In this document: positions 1 to 6,933 of the stretch, piece by piece
How positions within the stretch are numbered: position 1 is the stretch's first letter
Layout: the number at the start of each line of letters is the position of its first letter
Virus record (IMG/VR): IMGVR_UViG_3300020196_000151
Location: 1-31,739 of that record
Direction: 5' to 3' (one strand)
Origin: a virus
DNA: 31,739 nt
The notes under the pieces: model-generated
Databases searched by the model: none
What the model saw: the letters and a program-made list of their open reading frames with translations, nothing else
Told to the model about the DNA's origin: nothing
Translations under genes and position numbers: made by a program

Positions 1-259
1 CTAAGGGATATAATTTATCAATATCTGTTTTCCAAACAAAGGCATGAATAGGTAATTTATCAAATAAAGCACCATAATCATGTATAAATGATTCAAAATA
101 TAATGCCTGGTTTGGAATTGATTTTGTAGTAATCCAATGTGCTGATTCATACTCACCTTTACCAAGGGGAGTATTGTTTTTGTCTTTTTGAAAATCGTAT
201 AAAAATTCCTTTCTTACAAAAACTTCTATTGGTGGGATATTAGCTACTAAATAGCTCAT
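1..259 (-). CDS. Hypothetical phage protein, C-terminus outside the window
   Basis: An open frame of 86 codons starts at the ATG at 259 and runs off the left edge, so only the N-terminal part is visible. It begins MSYLVANIPPIEVFVRKEFL and contains YESAHWITTKS and HAFVWK. It looks like a soluble alpha/beta protein with no signal peptide, transmembrane segment or N-terminal IL(N/K)E tag. I do not recognise the family. The next gene upstream on the minus strand ends three bases before this start, so the two are almost certainly co-transcribed with the internal-virion-protein run. The frame is clean and the spacing tight, so it is very likely a real gene; its function is unknown. Confidence 0.75.
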   Translation of the reverse strand, partial: MSYLVANIPPIEVFVRKEFLYDFQKDKNNTPLGKGEYESAHWITTKSIPNQALYFESFIHDYGALFDKLPIHAFVWKTDIDKLYPL

Positions 260-262
260 ATT

Positions 263-580
263 TTATTTTTCTCTAATAAGTAATTCACCTAAAACTTCCA
301 TACGGCCCACTTGTCTTTGAAATTCATTTTGGTTCATATCTAAAGAGATACTTTTTAGAATTTCATCAAATTCTTTTTTAGCAGCTTCTTTATCAAATTT
401 ACCATCTACAACTTTTTTGTAATAAGGTGCTTTTACATAAAAGTGATTATAGGTTAACATTGCTAAACCACCTTTTTCTTTAGCTGTTTCAGCTATTTTA
501 GCGGCGCCTTTAGCACGTGTAGTAGCAAAATCTTCAAAAGTTTCTTTTGCTTCTTTTAATATATCAGTTAATTTAATCAT
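263..580 (-). CDS. Small putative internal virion protein with N-terminal ILKE tag
   Basis: A 105-residue, lysine- and alanine-rich, probably helical protein. Residues 1-10 (MIKLTDILKE) match the first ten residues of the next gene upstream (MIKLLDILNE) and of the 601-residue fusion enzyme (MIDLNTILNE). In T4, capsid-targeting peptides of internal proteins are removed by the gp21 prohead protease after a Leu/Ile-x-Glu motif, and ILKE fits that rule. The inferred mature protein would start at Ala11. The rest shows no known domain. Its start codon overlaps the stop of the upstream gene as ATGA, indicating translational coupling. The role as a head-internal protein is inference from the tag and neighbours. 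Confidence 0.8.
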   Translation of the reverse strand: MIKLTDILKEAKETFEDFATTRAKGAAKIAETAKEKGGLAMLTYNHFYVKAPYYKKVVDGKFDKEAAKKEFDEILKSISLDMNQNEFQRQVGRMEVLGELLIREK

Positions 581-1203
581 TTTTTTGTTTTTTTAACACA
601 ATTAGGATATCTTTTACCAAACATTTTTTTAAATCCTTTTTGGGTATATCCTTTCCAACATCTTTCTTTTAATAAATCTTCATTTTGTTGTATTGGAGCA
701 TATCCTGAACCATATGGCGCTGCTTTACCTGATTGTGGATCTGAAGTTTCTTTATTTAAACGTTTAGTTTTTTCTTTTGATGCTTCTCTACGTTTTTCAA
801 TATAATCTAAAGCACGTTTTAAACGTTTTTTTACTTCAGGATCTTTAGATCTTCCATAAGCAGCTCTAATACGTTGATGAATCACATTTATAATTTGTGA
901 TTTACGAGCATGTGGTTTAGCTTTAAATGATTTTTTAGCTAATGTATCTTTAACATCTTGAGCTGTCTTAAATTTTATACGCACAGTGTCTTTTGGATCT
1001 TCATCTGTGTATAAACGACGACTTGATCCTTTAGGTTTTTTACCTGTACCTTTTTTAGGTTCATCACCTTCTAGATATCCTTTTTTTACAGCTAAATCTT
1101 GGTCATTAGTCCAAATATCAGATGTTTTATATCTAACTTTTGACACCATATTTGATTTATATGGTGGATACATTTCATTTAATATATCTAATAATTTAAT
1201 CAT
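577..1203 (-). CDS. Basic putative internal virion protein, ILNE tag plus C-terminal CWKGY...PNC module
   Basis: A 208-residue, very basic protein. Residues 1-10 are the tag MIKLLDILNE, with a predicted Leu-x-Glu cleavage after Glu10. A Lys/Arg-rich middle part (about 45-160) would suit DNA contact inside a capsid. The C-terminus carries a compact two-cysteine module, CWKGYTQKGFKKMFG followed by RYPNCV. From memory this kind of module recurs at the C-termini of structural and hypothetical proteins of marine T4-like phages, where its function is unknown. The gene is coupled by ATGA to the downstream small tagged gene and sits one base from the upstream one. DNA-binding head-internal protein is an inference. 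Confidence 0.8.
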   Translation of the reverse strand: MIKLLDILNEMYPPYKSNMVSKVRYKTSDIWTNDQDLAVKKGYLEGDEPKKGTGKKPKGSSRRLYTDEDPKDTVRIKFKTAQDVKDTLAKKSFKAKPHARKSQIINVIHQRIRAAYGRSKDPEVKKRLKRALDYIEKRREASKEKTKRLNKETSDPQSGKAAPYGSGYAPIQQNEDLLKERCWKGYTQKGFKKMFGKRYPNCVKKTKK

Positions 1204-1204
1204 A

Positions 1205-2065
1205 TTACCAAAACCCTGAAAATGTTGTTTTAAATCCTAGTAGTTTAGCATAACGAGGTAAACGGCAACTCCAATATGAAGCTTTAGTTTTGTCTTTTTT
1301 ATTAGGACAATTATGGCGTTTAGAAAATGCCGCTCTAGCTTTTGGATTGTTTAATTTAGCTCTTAAACCACCACCTGCCATACCAAATGATACTTTCTTT
1401 ACTTTACCTTTATCTCTAACATAAACATAGAATTTTTTAGAACCACCACGTTTTGGTTTTCCAATTGGTGGTGTTTTCTTTTTCTTATCTGCTTCAGTTA
1501 GTTGTCCTGTTACTTTAGTAGTTAAACCATCTCTTTTTAATTTAGCAGCCATTTCAGCTACATTATCAGCAGTCATATCATAATCAGGATCACCTTCAAC
1601 TTGAGCGTAGTAAGTACCATCAGCCATTTTGTAAACATTGGCTACACCATTAGGACTTGAAAATATGGCTATATGTTCTTTAGAATCAAATGTACCTTCA
1701 CCTAATGCTTCTGTTAAGAATTCCTCAGTCAGAGGTAAGTCTAGTGGTACTTTAATATCATTATACTCGCCAAATGTACCTACATCTGTGTTATCAAAAT
1801 AATATTTATCTGATTCACATAACTGTATTCTACCATTATTATATAAGTTTCTTACTTCAGCAAATAATTTTAAAAACATTGCTGATTGAGGACGGTATAT
1901 AGATTCATTAACTGGTAAGTTATTTTCAATATGATAGTATAAGCCTTCAGAAATGAAGACTGGTTCTTTAGATTCATTAATAACTAATTTAGGGCCATGA
2001 TTATATTCTTGACCTACATAGTTAATAATTTTTTCAATATGTTCTTTGAGTTGAATCTTGTTCAT
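1205..2065 (-). CDS. Putative virion protein with conserved C-terminal Cys-rich module
   Basis: A 286-residue protein. The N-terminal third is helical and acidic and contains several Val/Ile-x-Glu steps (VINE, FISE, PVNE, then LTEE, FLTE) that could be prohead-protease sites. A small domain at about 125-185 contains YKMADGTYYAQVEGDPDYD. From about 205 the protein becomes Lys-rich and ends in a conserved module (YVYVRDKGKVKKVSFG, then HNCPNKKDKTKASYWSCRLPRY) with two visible cysteines and aromatic residues. Similar modules occur at the ends of marine T4-like phage proteins. The stop and start overlap as TAATG with the next gene. The precise function is not recognisable. Confidence 0.8.
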   Translation of the reverse strand: MNKIQLKEHIEKIINYVGQEYNHGPKLVINESKEPVFISEGLYYHIENNLPVNESIYRPQSAMFLKLFAEVRNLYNNGRIQLCESDKYYFDNTDVGTFGEYNDIKVPLDLPLTEEFLTEALGEGTFDSKEHIAIFSSPNGVANVYKMADGTYYAQVEGDPDYDMTADNVAEMAAKLKRDGLTTKVTGQLTEADKKKKTPPIGKPKRGGSKKFYVYVRDKGKVKKVSFGMAGGGLRAKLNNPKARAAFSKRHNCPNKKDKTKASYWSCRLPRYAKLLGFKTTFSGFW

Positions 2066-2493
2066 TAGTAAGATATTAAATCATTGTCATAACAATATTG
2101 CAAAAGATCTTTTACTTCTTTTTCAGATAATTCACCTTCATACACATCATACATGTTTTTAAAGTCACCAAATAATTCATGACTTTGCTCAGCATTGGCT
2201 ATAAACGATTTCATAAAATTTTTATCACTTATATATTGCTGAAGTGAATTTTTATTTATACCAAGCTTACTAACAATTTTTTCTATTTCACTATCCATAC
2301 CTTTATGTTCAGGATATTGAGAAATAAAAAATTCAGTATCCCATTCAGCCTCATATTCTCCATCACTTTGGGCAGCATCGTCTTGTTGTGTACCCCAAAA
2401 ATCTAGAATATCTTGTTCTAAATTACTTGAATTTTCTTTTAGGATACCAGCTAATTGCTGCATTCTTCTAATTTCATTAATTTGTCTTTTCAT
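2065..2493 (-). CDS. Acidic putative internal virion protein with RMQQLAGILKE tag
   Basis: A 142-residue protein if translation starts at the ATG at 2493. The frame stays open to 2541, but that extension overlaps the upstream gene and uses a non-ATG start. The chosen start follows the upstream stop (2495) by one base, the normal spacing here. Residues 1-20 (MKRQINEIRRMQQLAGILKE) form a basic amphipathic helix ending in ILKE, the same cleavage-type ending as the ten-residue tags nearby. The remainder is strongly acidic and helical (WGTQQDDAAQSDGEYEAEWD) with no recognised domain. By analogy to T4 internal proteins, the tag would direct it into the prohead and be removed. Confidence 0.8.
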   Translation of the reverse strand: MKRQINEIRRMQQLAGILKENSSNLEQDILDFWGTQQDDAAQSDGEYEAEWDTEFFISQYPEHKGMDSEIEKIVSKLGINKNSLQQYISDKNFMKSFIANAEQSHELFGDFKNMYDVYEGELSEKEVKDLLQYCYDNDLISY

Positions 2494-2494
2494 A

Positions 2495-2869
2495 TTAATA
2501 TGGAGTTGTTTCTTTTGCTTTTGGTAGTATCTTAAATTCAACTACACCTTCTATATTCTTAATATCTTCAACTATTTTCTTGATGGCGGCTTTAATGTCA
2601 CCTTCAAGTGCTGAAGTGTCAATTTTAATATCAACATTAGTCTTATAACGTAATTGTCCTTCTGAATTTGAACCAGGAACAGCAGCTTGTGAATTAACAA
2701 TAGTAACACCTGGTAAAGCACGCATAGCTGATAATATATTAGTTTGATCATTAACTTTAGTGTTAGTGATCATTGATGCTAATAATTGAAATTGTTTAGC
2801 AGCTGGTTTTTTTTCTTTTGGATTTTCTATTGGTGTGAAATCCTCTTCTTTTACTATGCGTATTTTCAT
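2495..2869 (-). CDS. Conserved phage protein, possible ferredoxin-like fold
   Basis: A 124-residue protein with a charged start (MKIRIVKEEDFTPIENPK) and then two similar halves: ILSAMRALPGVTIVNSQ near 45-61 and a helix plus strand around 95-117 (IKKIVEDIKNIEGVVEFKIL). The alternation of a helix, a Gly-Val turn and a strand suggests a small ferredoxin-like or ACT-like fold. I recall similar conserved proteins of unknown function in marine T4-like phages. It overlaps the upstream gene as TAATG and precedes the tagged protein by one base, so it belongs to the same translationally coupled cluster. No catalytic motif is visible. Confidence 0.75.
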   Translation of the reverse strand: MKIRIVKEEDFTPIENPKEKKPAAKQFQLLASMITNTKVNDQTNILSAMRALPGVTIVNSQAAVPGSNSEGQLRYKTNVDIKIDTSALEGDIKAAIKKIVEDIKNIEGVVEFKILPKAKETTPY

Positions 2870-3441
2870 TACTGCAAGTTTACTAATTTATATTTAGTTG
2901 ACTCAATTAATTCAACAAATGTATCTATTTGATTTTGAATATATGAGTCTTGAGGTAAAGAAGTACGATTTTTTTCAACATACATACATAATGCTTCAAA
3001 ATATTTAATCACATCATTATTTTCAATCCATTGTCCTTCGCCTTTATAACCAGTAATAATACCATAGCGGCCTTGAAATGACTCAACTAAAGCATCAATT
3101 AATGGTAATATACCCTCATAATATCCTTGTAAGGCTATATGAGCAGCATAAGCACCTGGTCCTTTAACTTGTAAATGAAATATATGAGCTTGTGTACGAG
3201 AAGCAAAAAAAGTTGATATAAATGAAGCCATCAACTGTATTGGGTTTGGTAGCTCAATAGATATGGCTAGTTCTGGTTGATTTGGATCAATAGTATCTAT
3301 TCCAAAACCTTCTTTAAGATTACCATCTTCAGCGGCATATAAAGCTCTCATGTATTTTTCAGCTGCCTTAGCATCTTTAGAACAGCCCATTTTTTTACCT
3401 GTTTCTTTATATACGCAATTTCCTTTACGATTATATGGCAT
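2869..3441 (-). CDS. Ferritin-like phage protein (DUF5856-like) with N-terminal two-Cys module
   Basis: A 190-residue protein in two parts. Residues 1-47 form a short module (MPYNRKGNCVYKETGKKMGC, then KYMRALYA) of a type repeatedly found on marine phage virion proteins. Residues 60-190 look like a four-helix ferritin/Dps-like domain: SRTQAHIFHLQVKGPGAYAA, then GYYEGILPLIDALVESFQGR. This resembles the viral family DUF5856 from memory. His, Glu and Asp residues lie where a di-iron site would be expected, but metal binding is not proven. The gene is the first of its cluster, behind an ATATTTAT box and a 7-bp inverted repeat in its leader. A DNA-protective or head-internal role is conjecture. 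Confidence 0.75.
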   Translation of the reverse strand: MPYNRKGNCVYKETGKKMGCSKDAKAAEKYMRALYAAEDGNLKEGFGIDTIDPNQPELAISIELPNPIQLMASFISTFFASRTQAHIFHLQVKGPGAYAAHIALQGYYEGILPLIDALVESFQGRYGIITGYKGEGQWIENNDVIKYFEALCMYVEKNRTSLPQDSYIQNQIDTFVELIESTKYKLVNLQ

Positions 3442-3444
3442 AAT

Positions 3445-3466
3445 TATGTAGAATTTGTCCTACATA
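3445..3466 (-). promoter_or_regulatory. 7-bp inverted repeat in the leader of the ferritin-like gene
   Basis: TATGTAG and CTACATA flank an 8-base loop. The element lies between the ATATTTAT box (which it overlaps by three bases) and the start codon at 3441. It could be an operator or an RNA hairpin near the start. There is no U-run typical of a terminator. Confidence 0.4.
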
Positions 3467-3471
3467 AATAT
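3464..3471 (-). promoter_or_regulatory. Putative late promoter box ATATTTAT
   Basis: On the coding strand this reads TATATTTATG and lies 22 bases upstream of the ATG at 3441. It is one of nine intergenic copies of the same 8-mer. It lacks an obvious -35 element, as expected for a gp55-type sigma. Confidence 0.5.
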
Positions 3472-3493
3472 ATCCAGATCCAATAATAAATAA

Positions 3494-3802
3494 TTACTTA
3501 CGAGAATTTTTAGCCTTAACAGTGGTTATAGGCATTTTATTTTTTTCAAAAAATTCAACTTTAACACGTAATGAAGCTACTTCTCTAGTCAATTCTAAAA
3601 CCATTTTACGTAACTCATCTTTTTCACGAGAAGATTCAACAAGTAGTGCTTCTAATTTAGAAATACGGTCTTTGCAATCATGGCGAATAAATTCCTCATC
3701 ACGTTCTCTACGCATTGATTTTTTTTCATAGAATCTAAAGGCTGCAGCGCTACCTAATACTGTGATAGCGGTCATGAGGACAGTGTAAATGTTATCTATC
3801 AT
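3494..3802 (-). CDS. Single-pass membrane protein with long coiled coil
   Basis: A 102-residue protein. Residues 4-24 form one hydrophobic segment (YTVLMTAITVLGSAAAF). A charged heptad-rich stretch follows at about 28-90 (ISKLEALLVESSREKDELRK), and the tail is basic (KAKNSRK). The topology of a short N-terminus, one membrane helix and a cytoplasmic or periplasmic coiled coil is found in some phage lysis proteins (i-spanin or holin-associated) and in membrane anchors. No lysis function can be assigned from sequence alone. Its own ATATTTAT box lies only seven bases upstream of the ATG, and the gene is separated from the downstream gene by about 50 bases. It may therefore be an independent late transcript. 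Confidence 0.75.
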   Translation of the reverse strand: MIDNIYTVLMTAITVLGSAAAFRFYEKKSMRRERDEEFIRHDCKDRISKLEALLVESSREKDELRKMVLELTREVASLRVKVEFFEKNKMPITTVKAKNSRK

Positions 3803-3809
3803 GTTGGAA

Positions 3810-3817
3810 ATAAATAT
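3810..3817 (-). promoter_or_regulatory. Putative late promoter box ATATTTAT, nearly leaderless
   Basis: The coding strand reads CATATTTATT, seven bases upstream of the ATG at 3802. If it acts as a -10 element, transcription would start only a few bases before the start codon. Confidence 0.45.
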
Positions 3818-3819
3818 GA

Positions 3820-4395
3820 CTATATTTGTGTTTCACGCAACTTTTTAATATATTCTTTAACTTGTTTTATCTCATCTTCATTTATTTTGCCACCACTCCA
3901 TGTTTCAATATCTCCTTGTTCACTAAAATATGAATCTGTTTTACTAGTATAAAAATCTTCAATAGCTTTTTCAAAATCATCTACCTCAGCATTTTTATTA
4001 GCATTCATCATTTTCTTTTCATACTCATCCCACTTACCTTCTAATTTAATTTTAGCCTCCATTTCAATAACACAATCAAAACACATGTGATGTATATTCC
4101 ACATTTTTTTATTTAAATTATTATTAGCCATTGGTTTATTACAACTAGGACAAGCTAGAGGCATAGTGATTAACTGTCTTAATTTATCATGTTTAGTAAT
4201 AGTTTGTTTAATACTATTTTTAATAGTCCATTTTTTACCATTTTCTTCCCACACATCTCCTTCTTTATAGTCTTGTTGTTGTTTACTATAACCTACTTGT
4301 GTACTTATAGAACCACCAGCATTGCCAGTGATAATATTTCTCATTCTTTGTACATCACGTTTTGAAAACTCTTTTTTTAAATTTGTATCACTCAT
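3820..4395 (-). CDS. Conserved phage protein with a CxxC...CxxC zinc-binding motif
   Basis: A 191-residue protein. The N-terminus (FSKRDVQRMRNIITGN) resembles a conserved family seen in marine T4-like phages. A likely zinc site is formed by Cys82 and Cys85 (CPSC) with Cys105 and Cys108 (CFDC); His102 and His103 lie beside the second pair. A WTIKNSIKQTITK strand-turn segment lies just before it. The C-terminal part is acidic and helical. The start overlaps the stop of the fusion-enzyme gene as ATGA, so the two are probably made together. The zinc ribbon suggests nucleic-acid or protein binding, but I cannot name a function. Confidence 0.8.
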   Translation of the reverse strand: MSDTNLKKEFSKRDVQRMRNIITGNAGGSISTQVGYSKQQQDYKEGDVWEENGKKWTIKNSIKQTITKHDKLRQLITMPLACPSCNKPMANNNLNKKMWNIHHMCFDCVIEMEAKIKLEGKWDEYEKKMMNANKNAEVDDFEKAIEDFYTSKTDSYFSEQGDIETWSGGKINEDEIKQVKEYIKKLRETQI

Positions 4396-6197
4396 AAACC
4401 TAAATCTTTCAATTGTTGTATTGTGTCAGCAGCTGAAGTATGATGAATACCTATTCCACCAGCATCTTTCCAACGTTGTATATTATCTTTTCTATCATCA
4501 ATTAAAATAGAGTTTGGTGTAGCAAATTCTTGTTTACGTTCTGCTTGACGTAATATAAGTTTAGTACCAGGTACATTTCTTTTTACCCAAACAAACTTAC
4601 CAATTTTAGATGATTCTTCTCTTGATGGGGCTGATAGTAAATCTGGATTATATGGTTTAATATAACTCCATAGTTGTTTTCCATCAGGCATCCAATCTAA
4701 TTTAATCCAAAATTTAACTCCTGCTTTAGTTATTGAATCCCAAAATTCTTCTTTTGGTGTATCAAAACTAGCTTCTTTACCTGTTAATTCTTTATATCCT
4801 TTATCAAAATCAACTAACACACCATCCATATCACAATATATTTTATAGTTAGTTTTTTCTTTTACATCTTCTTCAAATATTTCTGGTCTATATTCACCAA
4901 ATTTTCTTAATAAAACACCAGCAGCTGCATTAGCTTCATTTTCAACTGGTGAACCTGTTTTACCATCTTCTTTATTTAATGGTGTTAATTCATTTTGTTT
5001 ACGATGTACTAATTCATGAGCTAGTGTACGTAATATATCTGCTGTTAATCTTGGTCCTCTAATCACTAATAACTCATCAGTTTTAGGTTGATAAGCTCCT
5101 AATGAATGTATTTGTTTAGCTAATTGCTCATCATCACTAAAAGTAATTTTAGGTACTTTTTGTAAATCAAGTGCTTTAGAAGCAAAATCAATAAAGTCAG
5201 CTATAGTGTTGTCTGTATTACTCTCAGGTTCAGTTAATGTTTCTTCTAAAGATGATTTCCACCAATTAATAGTAAATAAATCTTCTTCTATATTAACTGG
5301 AATGTTATGTTTAGAAAAATAATTTAATACTTTTTCACGCTGATTAGGATTATCATTTAAATTAGGAATTAACATACGACGTTCTTTACCACCAAAAGCC
5401 TGTTGAGAATACTCAAATGGTATAAGCATTGTGTTTAAAAAATTCTCAATTTTATTTGTTAAAGCATAAGGTACACGTATAATTAAATTACCATCAGCTT
5501 GATTTTCTTGTAATGAATCAACATTTAAAACTGGTATTCCTAATATTTTAAGTATATCATCATATTGTCCTTTTTGAACAACCGCCTCTGGAAAACAACC
5601 TTCAAGTGCTTTATATGTGTTTAGATATTCATTTCTAGCTTTAGAATATTCAGTTGATGACTTATCAGTCACTGAACGTAATGCTAAAACATTCTTTTTA
5701 AGTTGTGTCACTAAACCACGTACTTCAGTTCCTGATAAGCGTTTACCCCCTGTTATTATTTTTTCCTCAATAGATAAAGGCATTACTCTAGTACTAAATG
5801 CTTTTTGTAGTGGTGTAAAATAATCTTGTTCTTCTACTTCATTTTTAGCACCAGCAACATATGCTTTTAACTCTAAATCATCATCAAAAGCTGAAAATAA
5901 ATCTTTAATTGGTGAGGCATCTGTACTGATTCTAACAGTTACTTTAGCCATTGGAGATGTGGCTAAATATAAATCCCAAATACGTTTACTTTGTTCTTTA
6001 GTTATACCATCACGTGTTTTATGTCCTATAAGTACTATTACTTTAGTAACATAAGAACGAGCAGCTAATTCTTTAACTACCTCAAAATGTCCTTCATGTG
6101 GTGGTTTAAATCCACCTGGATAGTAACAGATAGCAGGAGGAGTTTTTTGTTCATTTTCCTCATTTAACTCATTCAATATTGTATTTAAATCAATCAT
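4392..6197 (-). CDS. Tagged multi-enzyme fusion: nucleotidyltransferase, HExxH metallopeptidase-like and HAD phosphatase
   Basis: A 601-residue protein with at least three enzyme-like domains. Residues 1-10 are the capsid-type tag MIDLNTILNE. Residues 22-165 form a HxGH nucleotidyltransferase fold (NMNAT/cytidylyltransferase superfamily): GGFKPPHEGH with His34 and His37, and the late motif SGTEVR at 155-160. Residues 235-315 are an unassigned alpha/beta segment. Residues 330-435 resemble a zinc metallopeptidase: HELVH at 394-398 and a downstream ENEAN (419-423) that may give the third ligand. Residues 450-601 are a HAD phosphatase of the deoxyribonucleotidase kind, with DMDGV at 456-460 and LIDDRKDN near 565-572. 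Linkers contain Leu-x-Glu steps (SLQE 228-231, LTE 321-323), so it may be a polyprotein cut during head maturation. Substrates are unknown. It is coupled by ATGA to the kinase upstream. Confidence 0.85.
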   Translation of the reverse strand: MIDLNTILNELNEENEQKTPPAICYYPGGFKPPHEGHFEVVKELAARSYVTKVIVLIGHKTRDGITKEQSKRIWDLYLATSPMAKVTVRISTDASPIKDLFSAFDDDLELKAYVAGAKNEVEEQDYFTPLQKAFSTRVMPLSIEEKIITGGKRLSGTEVRGLVTQLKKNVLALRSVTDKSSTEYSKARNEYLNTYKALEGCFPEAVVQKGQYDDILKILGIPVLNVDSLQENQADGNLIIRVPYALTNKIENFLNTMLIPFEYSQQAFGGKERRMLIPNLNDNPNQREKVLNYFSKHNIPVNIEEDLFTINWWKSSLEETLTEPESNTDNTIADFIDFASKALDLQKVPKITFSDDEQLAKQIHSLGAYQPKTDELLVIRGPRLTADILRTLAHELVHRKQNELTPLNKEDGKTGSPVENEANAAAGVLLRKFGEYRPEIFEEDVKEKTNYKIYCDMDGVLVDFDKGYKELTGKEASFDTPKEEFWDSITKAGVKFWIKLDWMPDGKQLWSYIKPYNPDLLSAPSREESSKIGKFVWVKRNVPGTKLILRQAERKQEFATPNSILIDDRKDNIQRWKDAGGIGIHHTSAADTIQQLKDLGL

Positions 6198-6919
6198 TTA
6201 ATAAATGCCTTTATTTTGGATATAGCTTGGTCTTTAGAAGTGAATTTTGGTTTTTGTTTAAGTAGTTGTTGAATATTCTTATTCATAGCTTCAACTTCAG
6301 CTTTTCTTTTAGCTATCTCTTCTGGTGTTTTTGGTTTACCTTTAGCTTTAGATGTATCAAAAAATCTACGCTTTATTTCTTCTGGATTAAAACTTTTATC
6401 AGCATCTTTTGGATCATTGTTTATTAAAATAAATTTATCACCAAATGCTTGTTGATATGTTTCAATGTTTTGATTTACTTTTTCCCATGTATTTAACACT
6501 TGACCAGGCATTAATGAACGATCTCTATTTACATTACGTTCAAGTGATGTTACAGGAGAAACATATATCATTATCATCATAGTTTCATATCCTAATGCCT
6601 CTAATTCTGTCTTTTTTTTAAGTAAAGGACGTGAGGCTGCACCTGTACCATCAATAATAATATCCTTTAAATTTTTAAATGCTTTAGTGTATTTATCCTT
6701 AGTTGTTTTTTGAGCTTGACTCATTAATTTAGCGGCTTGTGATAATTGATCTGGTGTGAAATCTTTAATTTTAGTACCAATACCTGCTGCTTTAAGTAAA
6801 TCTTCATAAGTGTCATCAACATTAATCACCTTGAATTTAGATAATGGTAAAGCCTTAGATACAAAGGATTTGCCCGCACCTGCGGGCCCAGCCATGAATA
6901 TTGCTTGAGGAGTACTCAT
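6194..6919 (-). CDS. P-loop kinase, zeta-toxin / polynucleotide-kinase-like
   Basis: A 241-residue protein. Walker A is GPAGAGKS at 11-18, directly after strand AIFMA. INVDD (33-37) and IIIDGTGAASR (near 88-98) fit the acceptor-binding and second strands of zeta-toxin/AAA_33 kinases. NVNRDRSLMPGQV near 130-142 supplies lid arginines. A Lys-rich helical tail follows. The family includes phage polynucleotide kinases, chloramphenicol phosphotransferases and zeta toxins, so the substrate is open (nucleic-acid end, nucleotide or nucleotide-sugar). It lies directly upstream of, and overlaps by ATGA, a gene encoding a nucleotidyltransferase and a HAD phosphatase. That suggests a joint nucleotide or nucleic-acid-end pathway. 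The Walker A codons are unusually GC-rich. Confidence 0.85.
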   Translation of the reverse strand: MSTPQAIFMAGPAGAGKSFVSKALPLSKFKVINVDDTYEDLLKAAGIGTKIKDFTPDQLSQAAKLMSQAQKTTKDKYTKAFKNLKDIIIDGTGAASRPLLKKKTELEALGYETMMIMIYVSPVTSLERNVNRDRSLMPGQVLNTWEKVNQNIETYQQAFGDKFILINNDPKDADKSFNPEEIKRRFFDTSKAKGKPKTPEEIAKRKAEVEAMNKNIQQLLKQKPKFTSKDQAISKIKAFIK

Positions 6920-6925
6920 ATGTCA

Positions 6926-6933
6926 ATAAATAT
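6926..6933 (-). promoter_or_regulatory. Putative late promoter box ATATTTAT
   Basis: The coding strand reads AATATTTATT, six bases upstream of the kinase ATG at 6919. One base of the box is shared with the TAA stop of the AT-hook gene. Confidence 0.45.

Noticed and set aside
986-1219. Plus-strand open frames here and at 3522, 5617, 8862, 11180, 13634, 24542, 26052 and 30616
   Set aside because: All lie antisense to well-supported minus-strand genes and show low-complexity or unrecognisable sequence. No gene on the plus strand is needed to fill a gap.
2494-2541. Longer N-terminus of the 2065-2493 gene
   Set aside because: It would overlap the upstream gene by 47 bases with a non-ATG start and would bury the recognisable N-terminal tag.
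4392-6197. Calling the fusion a NAD-reconstitution anti-defence enzyme
   Set aside because: The HxGH domain belongs to a broad superfamily and no nicotinamide-handling partner gene is in the window.
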